DNA from: JBELHR01 sp049606855
Lineage (GTDB): Bacteria; Bacteroidota; Bacteroidia; Flavobacteriales; Flavobacteriaceae
Direction: 5' to 3'
DNA: 49,675 nt
NCBI GenBank assembly: GCA_049606855.1
Contig: JBMYVY010000015.1
Location: forward strand, 1 to 49,675
The position numbers and the translations under genes were made by a program. Positions within the stretch are counted from its first letter, which is position 1. Every line of letters begins with the position of its first letter. Positions 23,108 to 31,150 of this stretch are shown here, piece by piece. A model generated the notes under the pieces. It did no database searches, had not been told where the DNA came from, and was given only the letters and a program-made list of their open reading frames with translations.

Positions 23108-24069
23108 TGAAGTATATCGTTCAAATACTCCGATATTTCGTCGGATTAACCTTTGTGTTTTCTGGTTTTGTGAAATTAGTAGATCCCCTTGGCTCTGCGT
23201 ATAAGTTTGAGGAGTACTTCGCTGATGGAGTTTTAAATATGGAATTTCTAATTCCTTATGCTTTGCCATTTTCAATTGTTTTGATACTGGTTGAATTGCT
23301 TTTGGGAATTTGCTTAATCATTGGTTATAAATCAAAATTTACGACCTGGTCAATTTTATTTTTGACGGCATTCTTTTTATTCTTGACTTGGTTTTCTGCC
23401 TATTACAATAAAGTAACTGATTGTGGTTGTTTTGGAGACGCCATAACCTTGACTCCTTGGGAAACATTTTATAAAAATGTTATTTTAATTATCATGGCCG
23501 GTGTCTTGGTTTGGAAACACTACGATATCATTCCTTGGTTCGGTGTTTTTTATACCAAATGGATTCCCTTTTTATTTATGATTTTGGGGCTTTGGATTTC
23601 GTATGTTGTTTTGATGCATTTGCCTCTTATTGACTTTCGTGCCTACGCTGTAGGAAATGATCTTGCAAAGGGCATGGAGACCTTCGGTGATGATGGAGTG
23701 CCCTTGGTTCATGATTTTTCGCTCGAGAGCAGTACTGAAGATTTGACTGAAGAAATACTTTCAGCTGATAAGGTAGTTTTAGTGGTGGCTTACAATATAG
23801 GTATCTCTGATGAAAACGGTTTTGTCGTTAGTAAATTTGTTGCCAATCAGGCAAAGGAGCTAGGCTACGCAGTCTATGGATTAACAGCTTCCTCTGATGA
23901 AGAAATTTTAGAGGTTACTGAGCGATTCGACTTGCCTTATGAATTCTTATTCTGTGATGGAACTACGCTGAAGACTATCATTCGTGCCAATCCTGGAATC
24001 GTAGTTTTGAATAAAGGGGTTGTCATGGACAAAAAGTCGTGGAGAGACTACGAAGATCTAGAACTCTAG
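23107..24069 (+). CDS. BT_3928-type DoxX/MauE membrane protein with thioredoxin-like tail
   Basis: A 320-residue inner-membrane protein. The first 140 residues form a four-helix DoxX/MauE-like unit containing the TDCGCFGDA motif, typical of the BT_3928 family. A fifth hydrophobic segment (about 150-175) precedes a soluble domain (about 205-320) with an alternating pattern like a thioredoxin/AhpC fold, but without a CxxC pair. A redox or quinone-linked role is plausible from the DoxX relationship; nothing more specific can be read. It is coupled (one-base overlap) to the DUF1599 gene and converges with the DUF1684 gene, overlapping it by 4 bases. Confidence 0.82.
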   Translation: MKYIVQILRYFVGLTFVFSGFVKLVDPLGSAYKFEEYFADGVLNMEFLIPYALPFSIVLILVELLLGICLIIGYKSKFTTWSILFLTAFFLFLTWFSAYYNKVTDCGCFGDAITLTPWETFYKNVILIIMAGVLVWKHYDIIPWFGVFYTKWIPFLFMILGLWISYVVLMHLPLIDFRAYAVGNDLAKGMETFGDDGVPLVHDFSLESSTEDLTEEILSADKVVLVVAYNIGISDENGFVVSKFVANQAKELGYAVYGLTASSDEEILEVTERFDLPYEFLFCDGTTLKTIIRANPGIVVLNKGVVMDKKSWRDYEDLEL

Positions 24070-24665
24070 TGATACTTTTTGACTCCTGCTGGAATTTCTA
24101 TATCCAAACTGTTTTCCAAAGGAGGAATAGGGCATGAGTACCTGTCATTATAGGCGCAATAGGGATTGTATGCTAGATTGAAATCAATCCAAATATCTTG
24201 ATTTTTTTTTGGATAAACCTCTAAATCCAAATAACGGCCTCCGTCATAACTGCTCGTGCCATTAGTCAAATCAAAAAAGGGAAGAAATAGATAATCTTGC
24301 TCGGCAGTATTCTGTGAGAGATACAGGGTTAATTCCTGCTCTTTATCATGTAACTTAAAATAAACTTTTGCGTATTCTAAATACAAGGCAACTCGATCTG
24401 TATTGGTAGGAAAACTTAGAATTTTTCCATTTTCAATAGGTACAAATCTAGATTTAACTCGATACAAACTATCAATTGGGAAAAACTCAAGATGCGAAAA
24501 ACTCTTCAAATCTTCAGCCTTTAAAGGGCTTTTACCAGAATCATTAAACATTAAATTCATTTGATACTGGTGTTCTTTGATTTGATCTTGGTAAGATAAT
24601 TGATTTGAATTATCACAAGAAGAAATTAAGACCGAAGTGAATAGTAAGAAAATGAAATGTTTCAT
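24066..24665 (-). CDS. DUF1684-family lipoprotein
   Basis: A 199-residue lipoprotein (signal MKHFIFLLFTSVLISSC, Cys at 17). The body matches the DUF1684 family: EFFPIDSLYRV, the central YLEYAKVYFKLHDKEQELTLYL, and the hallmark C-terminal FNLAYNPYCAYNDRYSCPIPPLEN with a Cys pair in the YCAY and YSCP elements. The family is widespread in Bacteroidota and Actinobacteria, and function is unestablished. A hairpin terminator lies between it and the coiled-coil gene upstream, so it probably has its own promoter. Confidence 0.85.
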   Translation of the reverse strand: MKHFIFLLFTSVLISSCDNSNQLSYQDQIKEHQYQMNLMFNDSGKSPLKAEDLKSFSHLEFFPIDSLYRVKSRFVPIENGKILSFPTNTDRVALYLEYAKVYFKLHDKEQELTLYLSQNTAEQDYLFLPFFDLTNGTSSYDGGRYLDLEVYPKKNQDIWIDFNLAYNPYCAYNDRYSCPIPPLENSLDIEIPAGVKKYH

Positions 24666-24680
24666 GAGTCGAATTTAAGC

Positions 24681-24710
24681 AAAAAAAAACCTAGCTAAAA
24701 AGCTAGGTTT
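24681..24710 (-). terminator. intrinsic terminator after the coiled-coil gene
   Basis: A perfect stem AAACCTAGCT (24687-24696) / AGCTAGGTTT (24701-24710) has a 4-base loop. On the minus strand it ends in a T run (24689-24681), directly after the stop of the leftward gene at 24717. Confidence 0.88.
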
Positions 24711-24716
24711 GGTATT

Positions 24717-25490
24717 TTATGAGAAAAGCTTTTGCATCTTTTCTTTCTCTTCTTCTGCAAGAGCAGCGTCTACTAAAATTCGACCAGAATGCTCATCAAT
24801 AATGATTTTCTTTCGAGAAGCGATTTCTAATTGTCTTTGAGGTGGAATTGTGAAGAATGATCCTCCAGATGCTCCACGTTCAATAGAGACTACTGCCAAG
24901 CCATTCTTTACATTATTTCTAATTCTCCTATAAGCAACAAATAGGTGCTCATCTAATCCACCAGCAAACTCTTCTGATTTTTTCATTAAAAGATTCTCTT
25001 CTTCTTGAGTTTCTTTCATGATATCATCAAGTTCAGCCTTTTTATGACCTAAATGCGTTGTTAGACCTTCTTTTTTCTCGTTCGTTTTTTCAATCAACTC
25101 TTGTTTGTGAGCGATTTTTACTTTGAACTCTTTGATGCGCTTTTCAGCTAATTGAATTTCTAAATCTTGATATTCAATTTCCTTAGTTAAAGAATCAAAT
25201 TCACGGTTATTTCTAACGTTCTTTTGTTGTTCCTCGTATTTCTTTTTAAGCTCGTTTGCTTCTTTAATTGTGTTTTTCTTATCGTTGATTTCTTGTTCTA
25301 GATCAGCAACCTCACCATTAATTTTTTCCAAACGTGTGTCAAGTCCTGCAATTTCATCTTCTAAATCCTGAACCTCTAAAGGAAGCTCTCCACGAACGTT
25401 TCTGATCTCGTCAATACGAGAGTCAATTAGTTGCAAATCGTATAAGGCTCTTAATTTGTCTTCTATACTAAGTTCTTTTTTCTTTGCCAT
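24717..25490 (-). CDS. coiled-coil protein with a cysteine-less zinc-ribbon remnant
   Basis: A 257-residue protein of the CT398-like C4 zinc-ribbon family: a long coiled-coil hairpin (about 10-175) and a C-terminal ribbon. In zinc-binding relatives the ribbon reads CGGC...IPPQ...C-E-x-CGRIL. Here the four positions are S208, S211, D232 and S235, and no Cys was found anywhere in the protein, while the surrounding GGSFFTIPPQRQ and EHSGRILVD residues are kept. So the fold is probably conserved without metal. It precedes a hairpin terminator and follows the NIF3-family gene by 3 bases, the classic partner of this family. Confidence 0.85.
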   Translation of the reverse strand: MAKKKELSIEDKLRALYDLQLIDSRIDEIRNVRGELPLEVQDLEDEIAGLDTRLEKINGEVADLEQEINDKKNTIKEANELKKKYEEQQKNVRNNREFDSLTKEIEYQDLEIQLAEKRIKEFKVKIAHKQELIEKTNEKKEGLTTHLGHKKAELDDIMKETQEEENLLMKKSEEFAGGLDEHLFVAYRRIRNNVKNGLAVVSIERGASGGSFFTIPPQRQLEIASRKKIIIDEHSGRILVDAALAEEEKEKMQKLFS

Positions 25491-25493
25491 GAT

Positions 25494-26588
25494 TTAACTA
25501 TAATGAATTGGGTTTGTATTTTTACTTGATAAAATGACTGCAAAATTAGGAAAATTTTTCTTAAGATGCTCAACTAATAAGTCTTTTGTGTACTGTTCAC
25601 TTTCATAATGTCCAATATCACATATTAAAATACGATTTTCTGCTTGAAAAAAGTCATGATATTTGAAATCCGCACTAACAAAAGCATCCGCACCTTGCGC
25701 TATCGCTGCTGATAATGCAAAAACGCCTGAACCTCCTAAAACAGCAACTTTTTGAATATTCGTTGATTTTAGGGCACTGTGTCGGACCACCGCTGCTTTC
25801 ATTCTATCTTTTAAATGATTGAGAAATACTTTTTCAGATACAGGCTCCTCCAATTCACCGATCATCCCCATTCCCTTATATTGGTTTTGGTTTTCCAGCA
25901 AGATTAGTTCATAAGCTACTTCTTCATAAGGATGTGTCTTAATCATGGCTGCCAAAACCTCTGATTTTAAATGAGTTTCTAAGCTCACTTTTAGTTCAAT
26001 TTCAGTTTCTTCACTCAAGGTGTTGATTTGACCACTAAAAGGATCAGCTCCGTCTAAAGGTCTGAAGCTACCGGATCCAGGAATCCTAAAACCACATGAA
26101 TCATAATTACCCAATTTACCGGCTCCAGCTTTAAAAAGAGCTTGAATAACTAATTCAGCATGACTCACTGGAACTCTAAGATTTAATTGTAATAAGTCCT
26201 TGCTTTTTGGGATGAGAATCTTTGGGTTTAAAATGCCAAGTTGATCACAAATTCGCTTGTTTACACCTACAGGAGAATTATCCAAAGCGGTGTGCATTGC
26301 ATAAATTGAAATGTCATGTTTTATAGCTTTAATGACTACTCTTTCGACATAGTTTGAGCCGTTGAATTTTTTAAGTCCTTTAAAGACGATTGGATGAAAG
26401 CATACAATCAGCTCAGCACCGACTTCAATAGCTTCGTCAACGACTTCTTCGGTGCAGTCTAAACTGACAAGAACTTTATTTATTGTATTGGAATAGGATC
26501 CTACTAATAGGCCGACATTGTCAAAATCCTCGGCATCTTTTAGGGGAGCAATTCGCTCAATTTGGTCAGTGATTTGTTTTATTGTCAT
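25494..26588 (-). CDS. NIF3-family dinuclear-metal protein
   Basis: A 364-residue NIF3/YbgI-type protein (sometimes annotated GTP cyclohydrolase I type 2-like), forming toroidal hexamers with a two-metal centre; physiological role is unsettled. Metal-ligand motifs are visible: VCFHPIVFKGLKKF (about 60-73), the AMHTALDN segment (about 97-104), and C-terminal CDIGHYESEQY (about 322-332), where H and E are ligands. Between them lies the inserted CutA1-like domain (about 130-230) found in longer family members. The first His of the common HHP motif is replaced in CFHP. The -7 promoter element ends only 4 bases before the ATG, suggesting a leaderless message. Confidence 0.92.
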   Translation of the reverse strand: MTIKQITDQIERIAPLKDAEDFDNVGLLVGSYSNTINKVLVSLDCTEEVVDEAIEVGAELIVCFHPIVFKGLKKFNGSNYVERVVIKAIKHDISIYAMHTALDNSPVGVNKRICDQLGILNPKILIPKSKDLLQLNLRVPVSHAELVIQALFKAGAGKLGNYDSCGFRIPGSGSFRPLDGADPFSGQINTLSEETEIELKVSLETHLKSEVLAAMIKTHPYEEVAYELILLENQNQYKGMGMIGELEEPVSEKVFLNHLKDRMKAAVVRHSALKSTNIQKVAVLGGSGVFALSAAIAQGADAFVSADFKYHDFFQAENRILICDIGHYESEQYTKDLLVEHLKKNFPNFAVILSSKNTNPIHYS

Positions 26589-26592
26589 AAGA

Positions 26593-26619
26593 CAAAGTTA
26601 ATTAATATGTTTATTTTCG
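26593..26619. promoter_or_regulatory. back-to-back promoter elements for the NIF3 gene (-) and lpxK (+)
   Basis: On the minus strand TAACTTTG (26600-26593) matches TAnnTTTG, 4 bases before the NIF3-family ATG. On the plus strand TATTTTCG (26612-26619) is a one-base variant, 5 bases before the lpxK ATG at 26625. Both would place the transcription start at or next to the start codon. Confidence 0.5.
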
Positions 26620-26624
26620 TTTTA

Positions 26625-27638
26625 ATGAATTTAAGCAAAATACTTTTATCACCATTTTCTTTGCTTTACGGTGGGATAACCTCACTTCGCAATAAGGCAT
26701 TTGATACTGGTATTAAACCACAATTTAAGGCCTCTTGTCCAGTTGTCTCAGTAGGAAATTTATCGGTTGGAGGAACCGGAAAGTCTCCAATGGTTGAATG
26801 GTTGATTTCTCAATTTGAGAGTCAATATGATATCATAATTATAAGTAGAGGCTATGGAAGGAAGACTAAAGGGTTGTTTGAGGTAAAGGTTGATGATGCT
26901 GCAGAAAAGGTAGGAGACGAGCCCTTACAAATAAAAAGAAAGTATCCCAATGTAAAGGTTGTAGTCTCAGAAAAACGGAAGGTTGCAGTAGAGCAATTTA
27001 CAGATGCTTCTAAAAATCAATTGATCATTTTGGATGATGCATTGCAGCATCGCTATGTACACAGGGATGTAAATATTGTATTAAGTGCTTATGATAATCT
27101 TTTTTATAAGGACCATGTACTTCCTATGGGCCGTTTAAGAGAATGGCGCTCGGGAATTGAGCGTGGTGATGCTCTTGTTGTTACAAAATGCCCAGAGGTT
27201 TTTGACTTAAATGATATTTCTGAGCAGGTCAAAAACTATTCGAGTTTGGAGGTGTTTTTTACCAGGATAAATTATGGAAAAGAAGTTTATAATAATGATG
27301 CTTCCCTTCCTATAGAAGATTTAAAAAAGAAGCCTATTTTAATTCTAAGCGGAATTGCAAAACCTGAATTTTTTGAGAATCACGTGGGAGTTCAATTTGA
27401 TAAATGGAGGTTTTCAGACCATCATAATTTCAGTTTAAATGAAATAAGTCAAATAAAAAAAATCCTTAAAGACCGGTTTATTTTGACTACTGAAAAGGAT
27501 TATATGAGGCTTAAAAATTACAACTGGAGCAGTGATGAGCTCAGTCGAATATATTATTTACCAATAAGTGTTGAATTTATGGAAAATAAGGCTTCAGCAT
27601 TTAAAGATTTTATTCAGTCGAAACTGGGTAGGAACTAG
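26625..27638 (+). CDS. lpxK: tetraacyldisaccharide 4'-kinase
   Basis: Adds the 4'-phosphate to the lipid A precursor at the inner membrane. The 337-residue protein has an N-terminal hydrophobic anchor and the Walker A-type motif VGNLSVGGTGKSPM (about 38-51). It also has the IISRGYGRKTKG segment, a DDALQHR motif and GDALVVTK. Frames extend upstream to ATG 26607 and codon 26562, but the ATG at 26625 yields the family-typical MNLSKILLSPFSLLYG start, and the -7 box sits just before it. It converges with the sulfurtransferase gene, overlapping by 29 bases. Confidence 0.95.
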   Translation: MNLSKILLSPFSLLYGGITSLRNKAFDTGIKPQFKASCPVVSVGNLSVGGTGKSPMVEWLISQFESQYDIIIISRGYGRKTKGLFEVKVDDAAEKVGDEPLQIKRKYPNVKVVVSEKRKVAVEQFTDASKNQLIILDDALQHRYVHRDVNIVLSAYDNLFYKDHVLPMGRLREWRSGIERGDALVVTKCPEVFDLNDISEQVKNYSSLEVFFTRINYGKEVYNNDASLPIEDLKKKPILILSGIAKPEFFENHVGVQFDKWRFSDHHNFSLNEISQIKKILKDRFILTTEKDYMRLKNYNWSSDELSRIYYLPISVEFMENKASAFKDFIQSKLGRN

Positions 27639-28410
27639 CTCCATATTCCGTCCAAGAACCGTCATAAACCTCTGTATGCTCCCTGCCGATATGTTCAGCG
27701 GCCAAGGCTAAGATACAAGCAGTAACGCCTGAACCACAAGAAAAATAGACTTGGTCAGGTATTTTATCGAATAGTTCTAATAATTCGTTTTTACTTTTAA
27801 AGGTGCCTTGTTCTGTTAATAACTCGGTATAGGGTAGGTTGATCGCACCGGGGATGTGACCAGAGCGGATCCCTTCTCTTGGTTCTTTTGTTTTTCCGGA
27901 AAACCTATTTTTTCCTCGAGCATCCACAACGATTCGATTTTTGTTTTCTAAAACATCATGAATTCCTACAAAGCCTTTCTTTAAAGGTTTAGAAATAAAA
28001 TTCCCTAGAGTCCAATTACTGATGAGTTTTGTGCTTGTTGGATATCCCATTTTCTTCCAAGCAGGTAAGCCTCCATTTAGAACATAGACTTGTTTATGTC
28101 CCATAACCTTGAACATATACCAGGCTCTTGGGGCTGAAAAAAGGCCATGACAGTCGTAGATTAGTATCGTGCTGTCATCGTTGATTCCAAGTTTCTGAGC
28201 TTGTTCTTGAAAATAGCTAGGATTTGGGGCTGTATTGGGTAATGAGGAACCGGGAGAAGCAAATTCTTTTGAATAATTGAAGGGTCTCGCATTTGGAATA
28301 AACTCTTTGAGTTCAAACTCCTGTTGACCCGGTTTGGGTCTGCTGGCATCTAAAATTATCGCATTTTTTGATTCGGCAAGTGTTTTAAATTTTTCTGATC
28401 CAATGAGCAT
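27610..28410 (-). CDS. thiosulfate/3-mercaptopyruvate sulfurtransferase
   Basis: A 266-residue tandem-rhodanese enzyme (SseA type). The N-terminal inactive rhodanese domain (about 1-135) contains ILDASRPKPGQQEF and YDCHGLFSAPRAWYM. The C-terminal active domain (about 145-266) has VVDARGKNRFSG, IRSGHIPGAINLPY and the active loop CGSGVT with catalytic C225. The CG-S/T-GVT loop is the form usual for 3-mercaptopyruvate sulfurtransferases. It is the last gene of a leftward run after the cyclophilin gene (2-base gap). Confidence 0.92.
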   Translation of the reverse strand: MLIGSEKFKTLAESKNAIILDASRPKPGQQEFELKEFIPNARPFNYSKEFASPGSSLPNTAPNPSYFQEQAQKLGINDDSTILIYDCHGLFSAPRAWYMFKVMGHKQVYVLNGGLPAWKKMGYPTSTKLISNWTLGNFISKPLKKGFVGIHDVLENKNRIVVDARGKNRFSGKTKEPREGIRSGHIPGAINLPYTELLTEQGTFKSKNELLELFDKIPDQVYFSCGSGVTACILALAAEHIGREHTEVYDGSWTEYGASSYPVSTE

Positions 28411-28412
28411 AG

Positions 28413-29108
28413 CTATTCTAGAAGTTTAATGGTCATATTTATATTTTCCATGGGCCATTCATCTCTAGATGCTCTTACAACAGAAATGGCATCAACGACA
28501 TCCATGCCTTTTGTGACCTGCCCAAAAACCGTATGTTCTCCGTCCAAATGACCATAGTCATCCACTCCCAAAATAATATAGAATTCAAAAGGTGTAGTAA
28601 CTTTATCCGGATTGTATTCCCATTCTCTCGCGGCTGCCAAAGCTCCTCTTTTATGTGGATGGTTTTTTCTAAATTCCGGTGGGATTTTGTAATTCCTAAG
28701 CTTGTTTTTAAAGTTTGCAACAGCCTCTGTATCTCCATTTCCTCCTTGAATAATAAAATCAGGAACAACTCGATGGAAACAGGTTAAGTCAAAATAGCCT
28801 TCTTTTACCAAATACACAAAGCTCGCACGATGCAGTGGCGTATCTCGAAATAGTTTGAGGTGTATATCGCCCAAATCTGTTTGAATAATTGCCACAGTTT
28901 CCGGATTATCTTTACCGTATTGCGTGAAAAATGTTGTGGCATTTTTAGAGTTCGGAACTACTTTTTTTATTTCTTTTGCCTTCTTTTTAGGGCTAACAAT
29001 GGTATTCTTTTTTGGTGGTGCCGTCTTTTGTATTACATCTGGCTTTTCATGGCACGAAATATAAAAAAGAGCAACGAAGAAAAGGTATAAAAACTTACAT
29101 TTTGCCAA
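28413..29108 (-). CDS. cyclophilin-type peptidyl-prolyl isomerase, lipoprotein
   Basis: A membrane-anchored, probably periplasmic proline isomerase. The start is ambiguous: the TTG at 29108 gives a 231-residue protein beginning MAKCKFLYLFF with a lipobox-like FYISC (Cys at residue 19), overlapping the end of the ppx gene by 14 bases; a longer frame reaches 29174 but has no signal-like start. The cyclophilin core follows a charged linker: TDLGDIHLKLF, FHRVVPDFIIQGG with the catalytic Arg, RGALAAARE, and HTVFGQVTKGMDVVD. The usual Q-F-F/Y-I motif reads EFYI, with Glu for the catalytic-site Gln. Confidence 0.85.
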   Translation of the reverse strand: MAKCKFLYLFFVALFYISCHEKPDVIQKTAPPKKNTIVSPKKKAKEIKKVVPNSKNATTFFTQYGKDNPETVAIIQTDLGDIHLKLFRDTPLHRASFVYLVKEGYFDLTCFHRVVPDFIIQGGNGDTEAVANFKNKLRNYKIPPEFRKNHPHKRGALAAAREWEYNPDKVTTPFEFYIILGVDDYGHLDGEHTVFGQVTKGMDVVDAISVVRASRDEWPMENINMTIKLLE

Positions 29109-29988
29109 AATACATGCTTTTAATAAGACCGTCTGACAGTCCGATTTTTGGTACGAATATTTTCTTAGCACCACTCCATTTCATGGCATTCAAATAAATC
29201 TTAGTCGCAGGAACAATTACATCTGCTCTATCGGTATTTAACCCAAGGACTAAAATTCGATCATCGTAAGACATGTTTTTAAGAAATCTAAAATGTGCTT
29301 TTAGGTAGGCATAGCTTAATGAAGTTCCAATAGGTTTGCCTGACATTTTGAAGATTTTGTTGATGTTACCTCCAGAACCAATAAGAAATATTTTTTCAAT
29401 ATCCGCTGTGTGCTCTTTGATCCAAATTTCAATGTCTGCAAAAATTTCTTTTTTATTCACAGTCTTATTTAAAAGACGTACCGTACCTATTTTAAAAGAT
29501 TTTGAAGCGATAATTTTGCCTCTACTGATCACCGTCATTTCCGTACTACCCCCTCCAACATCTACATATAGATACGATTTATCTGGATCGATACTTTCAT
29601 TTAAATCAGTAAAAGAAATAATTTCAGCTTCCTTTTTTCCGTCAATGATTTCTATATCAATGCCCGAGGCCGCTTGAATTTGATCTCTTACCTCTTTACC
29701 ATTGCTGGCTTCTCTCATTGCAGAGGTAGCACAAGCACGATATTTTTCTACTCCATGCACATCCATTAGGAGTTTGAATGCTTTCATAGCCTCTGTCATT
29801 CTAAATGCATTTGCATCGGTTATGTGGCCTTTGACGAAAACATCTTCTCCCAAACGGATAGGAACTCTGATGATATCAGCCTTTTTAAATTGTGGATCTT
29901 TGTTGTTTTTTTTAATAACATTGGAGATTAATAACCTAATGGCATTAGATCCAATATCAATAGCACCGTATTTTTTAATCTTCAGCAT
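29095..29988 (-). CDS. Ppx/GppA-family phosphatase
   Basis: A 297-residue exopolyphosphatase/guanosine pentaphosphatase-type enzyme, short form lacking the C-terminal HD-like domain. ASKHA motifs: AIDIGSNAIRLLI (8-20), YVDVGGGSTEMTVI in the phosphate-2 position, and LIGSGGNINKIFKM as the adenosine-side loop. It may degrade polyphosphate or pppGpp. It overlaps both the histidine phosphatase upstream (14 bases) and the cyclophilin downstream, so the run sixA-ppx-cyclophilin-sulfurtransferase looks like one operon. Pairing with sixA is common in Bacteroidota. Confidence 0.93.
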   Translation of the reverse strand: MLKIKKYGAIDIGSNAIRLLISNVIKKNNKDPQFKKADIIRVPIRLGEDVFVKGHITDANAFRMTEAMKAFKLLMDVHGVEKYRACATSAMREASNGKEVRDQIQAASGIDIEIIDGKKEAEIISFTDLNESIDPDKSYLYVDVGGGSTEMTVISRGKIIASKSFKIGTVRLLNKTVNKKEIFADIEIWIKEHTADIEKIFLIGSGGNINKIFKMSGKPIGTSLSYAYLKAHFRFLKNMSYDDRILVLGLNTDRADVIVPATKIYLNAMKWSGAKKIFVPKIGLSDGLIKSMYFGKM

Positions 29989-30481
29989 AAGTATTCTTTA
30001 ATTCTTTTGGTGAACAAAATAAAGTAGTATCTCCCTTTTTAATATCTTTCCAATATTTAACATTGAATTGAATAGCGACAACTCCACAAGTAGGAATATG
30101 TTCAATATTTATTGTACCATATCGATTTACAAAATCATTAATTCCGTGATCGTGGGAAAAAATCATTGCCGTTTCGAAGTCATTATCCAAAGCTCGAATG
30201 GTTTTGACTAAATATTTATCAGAAAAACTATAAAGAGATTTATTGATTTTTAAGTTAGGAAGTGGGAATTTCATGTTTTGGCAAAAAATAACCGCAGTAC
30301 ATAATGCTCGTGTGGCATGACTGGTTAAAAACGCATCAGGTCGAGCAACAATTTCATTCAAATGTTTTGAAACTAAATGTGCATCTAAAATACCACGCTC
30401 TTTTAAAGGGCGATCCTGATCCTCAATACTTTTGTATTTCCACGAAGACTTCGCGTGACGAACTATGTAAATTGTTTTCAT
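29975..30481 (-). CDS. sixA: SixA-type histidine phosphatase
   Basis: A 168-residue phosphohistidine phosphatase of the short branch of the phosphoglycerate mutase superfamily. The catalytic RHAKSSW motif is at residues 8-14 and the second His lies in FSHDHGINDF (about 111-120). SixA removes phosphate from HPt-type histidines in E. coli; the natural target here is unknown, though phospho-His relays exist in this window. It overlaps the ppx gene by 14 bases and lies 3 bases after pdxH. Confidence 0.9.
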   Translation of the reverse strand: MKTIYIVRHAKSSWKYKSIEDQDRPLKERGILDAHLVSKHLNEIVARPDAFLTSHATRALCTAVIFCQNMKFPLPNLKINKSLYSFSDKYLVKTIRALDNDFETAMIFSHDHGINDFVNRYGTINIEHIPTCGVVAIQFNVKYWKDIKKGDTTLFCSPKELKNTYAED

Positions 30482-30484
30482 GCT

Positions 30485-31132
30485 TTAAGGCGCTAAACGC
30501 TCAATGAGCCAGTTGAAATTTTTATCTAAGGTGTATCTCAATCTATCGTGCATTCGGTTCGGGCGACCTTGCCAAAATTCTATAGAATGAGGTTTAATAA
30601 TATAACCACCCCAATGTTGAGGACGTGGAATTTCCTTTCCTTCAAACTTCTTTTCTAAATCTAATAAATTTTTGTCTAAAAATGCTCTTGAAGGTACAAC
30701 TTCACTCTGATTGGAAGCCCATGCTCCAAGTTTAGAACCGTCTGGTCTAGATTCAAAGTAACCGTCAGATAAATTTGGAGCTAACTTTTCAACCATTCCT
30801 TTGATAATAACCTGCCGCTCTAGCTTAGGCCAGAAAAAGGATGCACAGACTTTTGGGTTTGCCTCGAGAGCTTTTCCTTTCTCACTATTGTAATTGGTAT
30901 AAAAAATGAACCCTTCCCAGGTGAATTTTTTCAATAATACAATTCTACTTTTAGGGTAGCCGTCAAGTCCAATACTGGCGATGTTCATGGCGTTGTTTTC
31001 TTCACCAACAGCAACTTCTTCTATTTGATGAAACCAATTACGAAACAATTCAATCGCATCTTTAGGGACTCCAGTTTCTAGAAGATCTCCTTTTTCATAA
31101 GATTTACGATAATTACTTAAATCTTTCTCCAT
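30485..31132 (-). CDS. pdxH: pyridoxamine 5'-phosphate oxidase
   Basis: FMN-dependent oxidase that converts pyridoxine/pyridoxamine phosphate to pyridoxal phosphate. The 215-residue protein has the full family pattern: YRKSYEKGDL at the start, the FMN-binding KSRIVLLKKF and FYTNYNSEKG segments, FFWPKLERQV, and the C-terminal WGGYIIKPHSIEFWQGRPNRMHDR signature. Full length. It leads the leftward run toward sixA and ppx. Confidence 0.96.
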   Translation of the reverse strand: MEKDLSNYRKSYEKGDLLETGVPKDAIELFRNWFHQIEEVAVGEENNAMNIASIGLDGYPKSRIVLLKKFTWEGFIFYTNYNSEKGKALEANPKVCASFFWPKLERQVIIKGMVEKLAPNLSDGYFESRPDGSKLGAWASNQSEVVPSRAFLDKNLLDLEKKFEGKEIPRPQHWGGYIIKPHSIEFWQGRPNRMHDRLRYTLDKNFNWLIERLAP

Positions 31133-31150
31133 AACTCAAAAATACGGTTT

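Noticed and set aside
29975..30481. SixA as the dedicated phosphatase of the HPt in the H-NOX relay
   Set aside because: SixA acts on HPt domains in E. coli, but the gene here lies in an unrelated operon far from the relay, and sixA-ppx pairing is common in the phylum. Too speculative to report as a finding.
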